Assembly: GCA_009746045.1 (NCBI GenBank)
Contig: RPFO01000231.1
Location: 98,501-162,500 of the forward strand
DNA: 64,000 nt
DNA from: Mesostigma viride
Taxonomy: Eukaryota; Streptophyta; Mesostigmatophyceae; Mesostigmatales; Mesostigmataceae
Direction: 5' to 3'
Both the position numbers and the translations under genes were made by a program. Of the stretch, positions 21,801-33,800 are shown in pieces (positions within the stretch are counted from its first letter, which is position 1; each line of letters starts with the position of its first letter). The notes beneath the pieces were generated by a model that searched no databases, had not been told where the DNA came from, and worked only from the letters and a program-made list of their open reading frames with translations.

Positions 21801-24800
21801 CGCTCCCATCTCGCATGCCTCCCGCGCTACGCTCCCATCTCGCATGCCTCCTGCGCCATGCTCCCATCTGGCTTATGCCGACTGCGCCATGCTCCCAGGA
21901 CCGAGCTATTCCTGTGACTCTCCCCTTTGCACTGCTTGTCGCCCATTGTGCTTCCTTTGGCCTTTTCATTACCAATCAATGTGCTCCAAAATTTTTTTTT
22001 TTTTTTTCTTATGTATCTATGGGGTCGATTGTAGTGCCACAGTGTACTTCTTTGTTTTTAAAAAAATCTCGGTGGGGCTGTTTTAAAAACTTATTTTTTG
22101 CCTTGTATCCTAATCCCTCGTTGTGTTTCCTTGTGTGGTACCGTAGAGTATACTGCCATACTCCTGTAACCAATACTCTCTATAGTAATCTATTATCGTC
22201 TATTACTAATCTACTATCGTCGATTACTCTCTATAGTAATCTATTATCGTCTATCATTTTCTATCATAATTTCTATCACCATCCATCACGGTCGACCACC
22301 AATCATCATCCTGGTCTTCTTCTTCCTCCTATCTATACTGGCGCCTCTCAGCTGTCTCCATCAAAACGTCTTCGAGCTGCCATCCTGTGTTACCATGTAT
22401 TATTATTATTATTATTATTATCATTATCACTATCTTATTGCCATACCCCGTTACCCCCAGCACATATCTCCATCGACGTCGTCGAGCTGCTTAGCGAGCT
22501 GACGGACGGCGATGTGGTCACCGACAGCGACCAAGAGGCGCTCGAGTTGGCCAACGCGCTGGTGGATGTGAACGTGCTCGAGTCGCTGGTGCAGGTGGGG
22601 GTGCCACCTGTCATCGTCAACAGGCAGTACATTGCATGTATGCTGTGCGCTGGTAGTAGTATGGCGTGTGTTTGTGCTCGAGTCGCTGGTGCAGGTGGGG
22701 GCATGCCGCGTGCTTGTGCGTGTACTTACGTACAAGAGGGCACATGGATATCATAATACCTGGCATACTTACGTACTAGAGGGCACACGGATATCATAAT
22801 ACCTGGCATACTTGCGTACTAGAGGGCACATGGATATCATAATACCTGGCATACTTACGTACTAGAGGGCACACGGATATCATAATACCTGGCATACTTG
22901 CGTACTAGAGGGCACATGGATATCATAATACCTGGCATACTTACGTACTAGAGGGCACATGGATATCATAATACCTGGCATACTTACGTACTACAGTAGA
23001 GTGACCTAGTTCCTCGGTGGGGACCAGGACGTGTGGTTGTTTGGTTTACTTACTTGGTATAGTAGAATGGTCCAGTTCTTTTGCCAGTACCAGGAGCCGT
23101 GGGTGGTTGTAGGTGCACTCGGCGGCGTGTTCGTGCTCGAGTCGCTGGTGCAGGTTGGGGTGCCACCTATCCTCATCAACAGGCAGTACACAATATGTGT
23201 ACTGAAACATAGTACTGTAAATAATAATATAATGAAAACAATATAATGCTGTCTCATAATAGTTATGTGTATACTGTGCACTGGTAGTGCACTCTACCAC
23301 TACATATTTCATGAGCAAACGAATGCCGCTCTGTTATGTGCCAGCATTATCTACTGTATGGGGTAATGTTGTTCAAAGGTCCGCAAAGCTTGCTATCGCG
23401 CTGATGGGCTTGGATATACCAGAGTCATGGGGGGTCCTGGAGGGGCAGCTTTTTCTATGGTAGCGGTTTTTCGAATGCATGCACTAGTAGTATATGGTAG
23501 GGAAAACGGTTTAAGTGTCGAAGTATTAGGGGTTGTCTATGCTGTAGAGTAGGGGTTGTCTATTCGTAGTATTTGTGTGTTAGGAGCTTGAAGGCCATTA
23601 GCCGAGCCTATTTCGCGAAGGTGCTCGAGACATTGGTGGAGATTAGGACACCGCTCTTGATGGGAGTGTAGAGCGGCAGCTTCGCAGTGACTTCAACTTG
23701 TTAGTGTAACTAATGTGACCATGACTGTCGGTGTGCTTTTATTCCAGATGTGTGCGGATATCCCACATGTGCATGCGCAGACTGCACTAAGGAATACTAA
23801 CACAAGACCACATTGATTAAGCACCAACGGTAACTGCAAGAAAAAAAACTGCAAGCAAAATGCCCCCAAATCTCTGTGCAATTTAGAATGCGGGCATGTC
23901 TGTCCTCCCGCCTAGTGCCTGCAATACCTGTCGCGCCTGGATCCCTGGATGCACCGCTTGCGTGCTGGTTGCCTCGATTGCTGGCACCTGTACGTCACAG
24001 AACCAGCTGGGCCTATAGTAGCGCTTGTTCACGTTCCCTTCATTAGAATAGAATATAGCTGATAACGTTTGTCTCCTATCGCAACGCTTGACCAGGTTTC
24101 GTCTTTATCTCTGGCACCTGTACGTACACAGGACCTGCGCCGTCTGGCCTTGAAGTAACGCCTGTTTGCGTGTTGACTTGATTGCTGGCATCTGTGCACA
24201 TACACAGAACCTGCACCGCCTGGAGGAGACCATACCGGATGAGGCGCAGTGCGTGCACAACACGCTGGGGACGATTGAGGTGAGGCGGTTATAGTGGCAT
24301 AGTATCTACTCGTATGTTTCATAGCAGTGAAGTATTCTTATAGTAGTAGCAGAGGCATGCAGCGCGTGCACAACACGCTGGGGACGATTGAGGTGAGGCG
24401 GTTATAGTGGCATAGTATCTACTCGTATGTTTCATAGCAGTGAAGTATTCTTATAGTAGTAGCAGAGGCATGCAGCGCGAGCACAACACGCTGGGGACGA
24501 TTGAGGTGAGGCGGTTATAGTGGCATAGTATCTACTCGTATGTTTCATAGCAGTGAAGTATTCTTATAGTACTAGCAGAGGCATGCAGCGCGTGCACAAC
24601 ACGCTGGGGACAATGGAGGTGCGGATGCAATCACAAGATATCTACTGTTTTATTGCTGATGGTCTCTCTTAGCATGCAGCACGCAGTGCATGCAGAGCAA
24701 GCCTGGGACAGTATGGGTGAGGCTGTTTGCAGTATCAACGAGACAACCAGCGCTGGCCAAATTATGTTAAGGATACTTGAGTAGTTGTATAGTGGGTAGT

Positions 24801-27800
24801 TGTATAGTTGGTAGTCTTACTGTGGGTAGTTTTATAGTTGGTAGTTTTACAGTTGGTAGTTTTTATAGTTGGTAGTTTATAGTTGGTAGTTTTGTTTTGT
24901 TGTGCCAGCATAGGGCACTTTTGTTGTTGTGGTGCAAGCACGGGGCACTTTTGTTGTGGTGGTGCAAGCATAGGGCACTTTTATTGTTGTTGTGCTACCA
25001 TAGGGCACACAATACATGAAGAATATGCGGGGGGGTTGAATAGAAAGAAGCAAAGCTTCCTTGGCCTGTCATTACGGCGGCGCACGTTGGTTTTGTGCCT
25101 AAACGCAACCCGCACATGGGAATGATGGTTCTCAAAAGCATGCAATTATTTCGTCTTAGTAGCATGCGCCATACCAGTACTTCTGGTGGGTATGGAGTAC
25201 CACTGCTTACCGGGCTCGCCCCTACAGAAAATGCCCCATTTCCCCCTCGTTGCTCCGAGGTAGTGGTTACCTTGCTGCGTGGTCGGTTTTGTTATGGCTT
25301 TCTGCGTGGTTTCCTTTTTCAAATTTTCTTTAGCACGGCTGACGGAGCCGACCGGCTGTTGATGCTAGGATTCCTCTGGCCCGCCCACTACATTGGCTTT
25401 TGCTGCCTCGCGTCGACGGCTACGCCACGAAGGCACCCACCTTGGTTTCCGTAATCGCTGAAACCTGAACAAGTGGTACCCACCCACCAACCAACCCACC
25501 CACCCACCCACCCGCCCACCCACCCACCCACCCACCCACCCACCCACTAACCCACCCACCCACCCACCCACCCACCCACCCACCCACCCACCCACCCACC
25601 CACCCACCCACCCACCCACCCACCCACCCACCCACCCACCCACCCACCCACCCACCCACCCACCCACCCACCCACCCACCCACCCACCCACCCACCCGCC
25701 CGCCCACCCGCCCGCCCGCCCGCCCTGAGGTGGTGTTTAGACCACCCCTCAACTGAGGTGAAATGTGCCACCATAAGCCGTGGGGTTAGAAACTTTAGCG
25801 TGCTCAGGCTGGCAGCTGCCAGCGGCGAACACAAAAGGCCAACACCACCTTGGCCTGGCGTACCACTGCCAGCGAAGTAAAAACGCCAACATCCTGCCAG
25901 GCGATCAGTGCGCACCGTGCCAGATGGCACCGTGCGACGATGCTCCTGCACGCCTAGAATAGACACACGGTATGCCATGCAAAAGGCAACAAGCTCCTCT
26001 ACCCGGTAGCTATGGTGGCCATCTGCTAGCAATGTGCGTACGTTAAAAGTTACAAGGGCCCGCCCGCCCGCCCGCCCGCCCGCCTGCCCGCCCGCCCGCC
26101 CGCCCGCCCGCCCGCCCTCCCACCCACCCACTAACTAGATAGCTGCGTGTTCGCTCATGACCGGCAACCCGAGGCAATTGTCTTCTTGCCGCCTTGTTTC
26201 CTTGGTGACTGCCCCCTGGTTGCCACATTGCATGCTTGCGCCGGTCAAGTGCGTGCGAGCGAGCGGGCCTGATCTGATAAGCTTTCTCTGCCCCTTTCGA
26301 AAGTAGGAAAGTGACAGTGTGCTTTCAAGGGGCCAAGAAAGCAACAAGTGCCCCTTCTGACAGTGTGATATAATGGCTTCCTCGGCCCCTTGTGACATCG
26401 GTGCATTGTCTGTACGTTGCGTGCGACAGAATGTGATCCAACTCAGATGTTGCCTCATCCCCTTGCTCCCTTGCTCCCTCGTTCCCTTGTTCCCTTGTTC
26501 TCTTGTTCTCTTGTTCTCTTGTTCTCTTGTTCTCTTGTTCTCTTGTTCTCTTGTTCCCTTGTTCTCTTGTTCTCTTGTTCCCTTGTTCTCTTGTTCTCTC
26601 GTTCCCTTGTTCTCTTGTTCCCTTGTTCTCTTGTTCTCGTGTTCTCTTGTTCTCTTGTTCTCTTGTTCTCTTGTTCTCTTGTTCTCTTGTTCTCTTGTTC
26701 TCGTGTTCTCTTGTTCTCTTGTTCTCTTGTTCTCTTGTTCTCTTGTTCTCTTGTTCTCTTGTTCCCTTGTTCTCTTGTTCCCTTGTTCTCTTGTTCTCTT
26801 GTTCTCGTGTTCTCGTGTTCTCTTGTTCTCGTGTTCTCTTGTTCCCTTGTTCTCTTGTTCTCGTGTTCTCTTGTTCTCTTGTTCTCTTGTTCCCTTGTTC
26901 TCTTGTTCTCGTGTTCTCTTGTTCTCTTGTTCTCTTGTTCTCTTGTTCCCTTGTTCCCTTGTTCTCTTGTTCTCTTGTTCTCTTGTTCTCTTGTTCTCTT
27001 GTTCTCGTGTTCCCTTGTTCTCGTGTTCCCTTGTTCTCTTGTTCTCTTGTTCTCGTGTTCTCTTGTTCTCTTGTTCTCTTGTTCCCTTGTTCTCTTGTTC
27101 TCGTGTTCTCTCGTTCTCTTGTTCTCTTGTTCTCTTGTTCTCGTGTTCTCTTGTTCTCTTGTTCTCTTGTTCTCGTGTTCTCTTGTTCTCTTGTTCTCTT
27201 GTTCCCTTGTTCTCTTGTTCTCGTGTTCTCTTGTTCTCTTGTTCTCTTGTTCTCTTGTTCTCGTGTTCTCTTGTTCTCTTGTTCTCTTGTTCCCTTGTTC
27301 TCTTGTTCTCGTGTTCTCTCGTTCTCTTGTTCTCTTGTTCTCTTGTTCTCGTGTTCTCTTGTTCTCTTGTTCTCTTGTTCTCGTGTTCTCTTGTTCTCTT
27401 GTTCTCTTGTTCCCTTGTTCTCTTGTTCTCGTGTTCTCTTGTTCTCTTGTTCTCTTGTTCTCTTGTTCTCGTGTTCTCTTGTTCCCTTGTTCCCTTGTTC
27501 TCTTGTTCTCTTGTTCTCGTGTTCTCTTGTTCCCTTGTTCTCTTGTTCTCGTGTTCTCTTGTTCTCTTGTTCTCTTGTTCCCTTGTTCTCTTGTTCTCTT
27601 GTTCTCTTGTTCTCTTGTTCCCTTGTTCTCGTGTTCTCTTGTTCTCTTGTTCTCTTGTTCTCTTGTTCTCGTGTTCTCTTGTTCTCGTGTTCCCTTGTTC
27701 CCTTGTTCCCTTGTTCTCTTGTTCCCTTGTTCCCTTGTTCCCTTGTTCTCTTGTTCTCGTGTTCCCTTGTTCTCTTGTTCTCGTGTTCTCTTGTTCTCTT

Positions 27801-30800
27801 GTTCTCTTGTTCCCTTGTTCTCTTGTTCTCTTGTTCTCGTGTTCTCTTGTTCTCTTGTTCTCTTGTTCTCTTGTTCTCGTGTTCTCTTGTTCTCTTGTTC
27901 TCGTGTTCCCTTGTTCCCTTGTTCTCGTGTTCCCTTGTTCCCTTGTTCCCTTGTTCCCTTGTTCCCTTGTTCTCTTGTTCTCTTGTTCCCTTGTTCTCTT
28001 GTTCCCTTGTTCTCTTGTTCTCTTGTTCCCTTGTTCCCTTGTTCTCGTGTTCTCTTGTTCTCTTGTTCTCTTGTTCTCTTGTTCTCGTGTTCCCTTGTTC
28101 TCTTGTTCCCTTGTTCTCTTGTTCTCTTGTTCTCTTGTTCTCTTGTTCTCTTGTTCCCTTGTTCCCTTGTTCTCTTGTTCCCTTGTTCCCTTGTTCCCTT
28201 GTTCTCTTGTTCTCGTGTTCCCTTGTTCTCTTGTTCCCTTGTTCCCTTGTTCCCTTGTTCTCTTGTTCTCTTGTTCTCTTGTTCTCTTGTTCTCTTGTTC
28301 CCTTGTTCTCGTGTTCTCTTGTTCCCTTGTTCCCTTGTTCTCTTGTTCTCTTGTTCTCGTGTTCTCTTGTTCTCTTGTTCTCGTGTTCTCTTGTTCCCTT
28401 GTTCCCTTGTTCCCTTGTTCTCTTGTTCCCGTGTTCTCGTGTTCTCTTGTTCCCTTGTTCTCTTGTTCTCTTGTTCCCTTGTTCTCTTGTTCTCGTGTTC
28501 CCTTGTTCTCTTGTTCTCTTGTTCCCTTGTTCTCTTGTTCTCTTGTTCTCGTGTTCCCTTGTTCTCTTGTTCTCGTGTTCTCTTGTTCTCTTGTTCTCTT
28601 GTTCTCTTGTTCTCTTGTTCTCTTGTTCTCTTGTTCTCTTGTTCCCTTGTTCTCTTGTTCTCTTGTTCTCTTGTTCTCTTGTTCTCTTGTTCTCTTGTTC
28701 TCTTGTTCTCTTGTTCTCTTGTTCTCTTGTTCTCTTGTTCTCGTGTTCTCTTGTTCTCGTGTTCCCTTGTTCTCTTGTTCTCTTGTTCTCTTGTTCTCTT
28801 GTTCCCTTGTTCTCTTGTTCTCTTGTTCTCGTGTTCCCTTGTTCCCTTGTTCTCTTGTTCTCTTGTTCTCGTGTTCTCTTGTTCTCTTGTTCTCTTGTTC
28901 CCTTGTTCTCTTGTTCCCTTGTTCTCTTGTTCTCTTGTTCTCTTGTTCCCTTGTTCTCTTGTTCCCTTGTTCCCTTGTTCTCTTGTTCCCTTGTTCCCTT
29001 GTTCCCTTGTTCTCTTGTTCCCTTGTTCCCTTGTTCCCTTGTTCTCTTGTTCTCTTGTTCTCTTGTTCTCTTGTTCTCTTGTTCTCTTGTTCTCTTGTTC
29101 TCTTGTTCTCTTGTTCCCTTGTTCTCTTGTTCTCTTGTTCTCTTGTTCCCTTGTTCTCTTGTTCTCGTGTTCTCTTGTTCTCTTGTTCTCTTGTTCTCTT
29201 GTTCTCGTGTTCTCGTGTTCTCTTGTTCTCGTGTTCCCTTGTTCTCGTGTTCTCTTGTTCCCTTGTTCTCTTGTTCTCTTGTTCTCTTGTTCTCTTGTTC
29301 TCGTGTTCTCTTGTTCTCTTGTTCTCTTGTTCTCTTGTTCCCTTGTTCCCTTGTTCTCGTGTTCTCTTGTTCCCTTGTTCTCGTGTTCTCTTGTTCTCTT
29401 GTTCCCTTGTTCTCGTGTTCTCGTGTTCCCTTGTTCTCTTGTTCTCGTGTTCTCTTGTTCTCTTGTTCTCTTGTTCCCTTGTTCCCTTGTTCCCTTGTTC
29501 TCTTGTTCTCTTGTTCTCTTGTTCTCTTGTTCTCTTGTTCTCGTGTTCCCTTGTTCTCTTGTTCTCGTGTTCTCTTGTTCTCTTGTTCTCTTGTTCTCTT
29601 GTTCTCTTGTTCTCTTGTTCTCTTGTTCTCTTGTTCCCTTGTTCTCTTGTTCTCTTGTTCTCTTGTTCTCTTGTTCTCTTGTTCTCTTGTTCTCTTGTTC
29701 TCTTGTTCTCTTGTTCTCTTGTTCTCTTGTTCTCGTGTTCTCTTGTTCTCGTGTTCTCTTGTTCCCTTGTTCCCTTGTTCCCTTGTTCTCTTGTTCTCTT
29801 GTTCTCTTGTTCTCTTGTTCTCTTGTTCTCTTGTTCTCGTGTTCTCTTGTTCTCTTGTTCTCTTGTTCCCTTGTTCTCTTGTTCTCTTGTTCTCTTGTTC
29901 TCTTGTTCCCTTGTTCTCTTGTTCTCTTGTTCTCTTGTTCTCTTGTTCTCGTGTTCTCTTGTTCTCTTGTTCTCTTGTTCTCTTGTTCTCTTGTTCTCTT
30001 GTTCTCTTGTTCTCGTGTTCTCGTGTTCTCTTGTTCTCGTGTTCCCTTGTTCTCGTGTTCTCTTGTTCCCTTGTTCCCTTGTTCTCTTGTTCTCTTGTTC
30101 TCGTGTTCCCTTGTTCCCTTGTTCTCTTGTTCTCTTGTTCTCGTGTTCTCTTGTTCTCTTGTTCTCTTGTTCCCTTGTTCTCTTGTTCCCTTGTTCTCTT
30201 GTTCTCTTGTTCTCTTGTTCCCTTGTTCTCTTGTTCCCTTGTTCCCTTGTTCTCTTGTTCCCTTGTTCCCTTGTTCCCTTGTTCTCTTGTTCCCTTGTTC
30301 CCTTGTTCCCTTGTTCTCTTGTTCTCTTGTTCTCTTGTTCTCTTGTTCTCTTGTTCTCTTGTTCTCTTGTTCTCTTGTTCTCTTGTTCCCTTGTTCTCTT
30401 GTTCTCTTGTTCTCTTGTTCCCTTGTTCTCTTGTTCTCTTGTTCTCTTGTTCTCGTGTTCTCTTGTTCTCTTGTTCTCTTGTTCCCTTGTTCTCTTGTTC
30501 TCGTGTTCTCTTGTTCTCTTGTTCTCTTGTTCTCTTGTTCTCGTGTTCTCTTGTTCCCTTGTTCCCTTGTTCTCTTGTTCTCTTGTTCTCTTGTTCTCTT
30601 GTTCTCTTGTTCTCTTGTTCTCGTGTTCCCTTGTTCTCTTGTTCTCGTGTTCTCTTGTTCTCTTGTTCTCTTGTTCTCTTGTTCTCTTGTTCTCTTGTTC
30701 TCTTGTTCTCTTGTTCCCTTGTTCTCTTGTTCTCTTGTTCTCTTGTTCTCTTGTTCTCTTGTTCTCTTGTTCTCTTGTTCTCTTGTTCTCTTGTTCTCTT

Positions 30801-33800
30801 GTTCTCTTGTTCTCGTGTTCTCTTGTTCTCGTGTTCTCTTGTTCCCTTGTTCCCTTGTTCCCTTGTTCTCTTGTTCTCTTGTTCTCTTGTTCTCTTGTTC
30901 CCTTGTTCTCGTGTTCTCTTGTTCTCTTGTTCTCTTGTTCCCTTGTTCTCTTGTTCTCTTGTTCTCTTGTTCTCTTGTTCTCGTGTTCCCTTGTTCCCTT
31001 GTTCTCTTGTTCTCTTGTTCTCGTGTTCCCTTGTTCCCTTGTTCCCTTGTTCCCTTGTTCTCTTGTTCTCTTGTTCTCTTGTTCTCTTGTTCCCTTGTTC
31101 TCGTGTTCTCTTGTTCTCTTGTTCTCGTGTTCCCTTGTTCTCTTGTTCCCTTGTTCTCGTGTTCTCGTGTTCTCTTGTTCTCTTGTTCTCTTGTTCCCTT
31201 GTTCTCGTGTTCCCTTGTTCCCTTGTTCTCTTGTTCTCTTGTTCTCGTGTTCTCTTGTTCTCTTGTTCTCTTGTTCCCTTGTTCTCGTGTTCTCTTGTTC
31301 TCTTGTTCTCTTGTTCTCTTGTTCCCTTGTTCTCTTGTTCTCTTGTTCTCTTGTTCTCGTGTTCTCTTGTTCTCTTGTTCTCTTGTTCTCTTGTTCCCTT
31401 GTTCTCGTGTTCTCTTGTTCTCTTGTTCTCTTGTTCCCTTGTTCTCTTGTTCTCTTGTTCTCGTGTTCCCTTGTTCCCTTGTTCTCTTGTTCTCTTGTTC
31501 TCGTGTTCTCTTGTTCTCTTGTTCTCTTGTTCCCTTGTTCTCTTGTTCCCTTGTTCTCTTGTTCTCTTGTTCTCTTGTTCCCTTGTTCTCTTGTTCCCTT
31601 GTTCCCTTGTTCTCTTGTTCCCTTGTTCCCTTGTTCCCTTGTTCTCTTGTTCCCTTGTTCCCTTGTTCCCTTGTTCTCTTGTTCTCTTGTTCTCTTGTTC
31701 TCTTGTTCTCTTGTTCTCTTGTTCTCTTGTTCTCTTGTTCTCTTGTTCCCTTGTTCTCTTGTTCTCTTGTTCTCTTGTTCCCTTGTTCTCTTGTTCTCTT
31801 GTTCTCTTGTTCTCGTGTTCTCTTGTTCTCTTGTTCTCTTGTTCCCTTGTTCTCTTGTTCTCGTGTTCTCTTGTTCTCTTGTTCTCTTGTTCTCTTGTTC
31901 TCGTGTTCTCTTGTTCCCTTGTTCCCTTGTTCTCTTGTTCTCTTGTTCTCTTGTTCTCTTGTTCTCTTGTTCTCTTGTTCTCTTGTTCTCGTGTTCTCTT
32001 GTTCTCTTGTTCTCTTGTTCCCTTGTTCTCTTGTTCTCGTGTTCTCTCGTTCTCTTGTTCTCTTGTTCTCTTGTTCTCGTGTTCTCTTGTTCTCTTGTTC
32101 TCTTGTTCTCGTGTTCTCTTGTTCTCTTGTTCTCTTGTTCTCTTGTTCTCTTGTTCTCTTGTTCTCGTGTTCTCTTGTTCCCTTGTTCCCTTGTTCTCTT
32201 GTTCTCTTGTTCTCGTGTTCTCTTGTTCTCTTGTTCTCTTGTTCTCTTGTTCTCTTGTTCTCTTGTTCTCTTGTTCCCTTGTTCTCTTGTTCTCTTGTTC
32301 CCTTGTTCTCTTGTTCTCTTGTTCCCTTGTTCTCTTGTTCCCTTGTTCTCTTGTTCTCTTGTTCCCTTGTTCCCTTGTTCTCTTGTTCCCTTGTTCTCTT
32401 GTTCTCTTGTTCTCTTGTTCTCTTGTTCTCTTGTTCTCTTGTTCTCTTGTTCTCTTGTTCTCTTGTTCTCTTGTTCTCTTGTTCTCTTGTTCTCTTGTTC
32501 CCTTGTTCTCTTGTTCTCTTGTTCTCTTGTTCCCTTGTTCCCTTGTTCTCTTGTTCTCTTGTTCTCTTGTTCTCTTGTTCCCTTGTTCTCTTGTTCTCTT
32601 GTTCTCTTGTTCTCTTGTTCTCTTGTTCCCTTGTTCTCTTGTTCCCTTGTTCTCTTGTTCTCTTGTTCCCTTGTTCCCTTGTTCTCTTGTTCTCTTGTTC
32701 TCTTGTTCTCTTGTTCCCTTGTTCTCTTGTTCTCTTGTTCTCTTGTTCTCTTGTTCTCTTGTTCTCTTGTTCTCTTGTTCTCTTGTTCCCTTGTTCCCTT
32801 GTTCTCTTGTTCTCTTGTTCTCTTGTTCTCTTGTTCCCTTGTTCCCTTGTTCTCTTGTTCTCTTGTTCTCTTGTTCCCTTGTTCCCTTGTTCCCTTGTTC
32901 TCTTGTTCTCTTGTTCCCTTGTTCTCTTCTTCCCTTGTTCCCTTGTTCTCTTGTTCTCTTGTTCCCTTGTTCTCTTGTTCTCTTGTTCTCTTGTTCCCTT
33001 GTTCTCTTGTTCCCTTGTTCTCTTGTTCTCTTGTTCCCTTGTTCTCTTGTTCTCTTGTTCTCTTGTTCTCTTGTTCTCTTGTTCCCTTGTTCCCTTGTTC
33101 TCTTGTTCCCTTGTTCTCTTGTTCTCTTGTTCTCTTGTTCTCTTGTTCTCTTGTTCTCTTGTTCTCTTGTTCCCTCGTTCCCTTGTTCTCTTGTTCTCTT
33201 GTTCCCTTGTTCCCTTGTTCTCTTGTTCTCTTGTTCTCTTGTTCCCTTGTTCTCTTGTTCTCTTGTTCTCTTGTTCTCTTGTTCTCTTGTTCCCTTGTTC
33301 TCTTGTTCTCTTGTTCCCTTGTTCTCTTGTTCTCTTGTTCTCTTGTTCCCTTGTTCCCTTGTTCCCTTGTTCTCTTGTTCTCTTGTTCCCTTGTTCTCTT
33401 CTTCCCTTGTTCCCTTGTTCCCTTGTTCTCTTGTTCTCTTGTTCCCTTGTTCTCTTGTTCTCTTGTTCCCTTGTTCTCTTGTTCCCTTGTTCTCTTGTTC
33501 TCTTGTTCCCTTGTTCTCTTGTTCTCTTGTTCCCTCGTTCCCTTGTTCTCTTGTTCTCTTGTTCTCTCGTTCCCTTGTTCTCTTGTTCCCTCGTTCTCTT
33601 GTTCTCTTGTTCCCTTGTTCTCTTGTTCTCTTGTTCCCTTGTTCTCTTGTTCCCTTGTTCTCTTGTTCTCTTGTTCCCTTGTTCCCTTGTTCTCTTGTTC
33701 TCTTGTTCTCTTGTTCTCTTGTTCCCTTGTTCTCTTGTTCTCTTGTTCCCTTGTTCTCTTGTTCCCTTGTTCTCTTGTTCTCTTGTTCCCTTGTTCCCTT

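Larger units (their letters stand above)
20708..22463 (+). other. Intron 5: AT-AC (U12-like) intron
   Basis: Exon 5 ends ...GAATACTG and the intron starts ATATCCTCTC. The intron ends ...CCCCCAGCAC and exon 6 starts ATATCTCCATCGAC. Joining G with AT restores the conserved HENTDISIDVVELL block in frame. ATATC occurs at both junctions, so the cut could slide by up to five bases, but AT-AC is the only choice matching a known spliceosomal class. The donor matches the U12 consensus ATATCCTT at seven of eight positions. A strong TTCCTTAAC-type branch site was not evident; TATCTTATT (about 22,431) and CCGTTACC (about 22,448) are weak candidates. The next downstream GT lies beyond an in-frame TAA. Confidence 0.8.

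Noticed and set aside
21524-22756. 410-codon plus-strand ORF as a separate gene
   Set aside because: Its 5' part is tandem repeat and low-complexity intron; only the last third overlaps true exon 6, in frame by chance.
25365-26131. GGWVGGWV-type proteins on the minus strand
   Set aside because: Translation of (CCCA)n and (GCCC)n; only the endonuclease fragment between the arrays is real homology.
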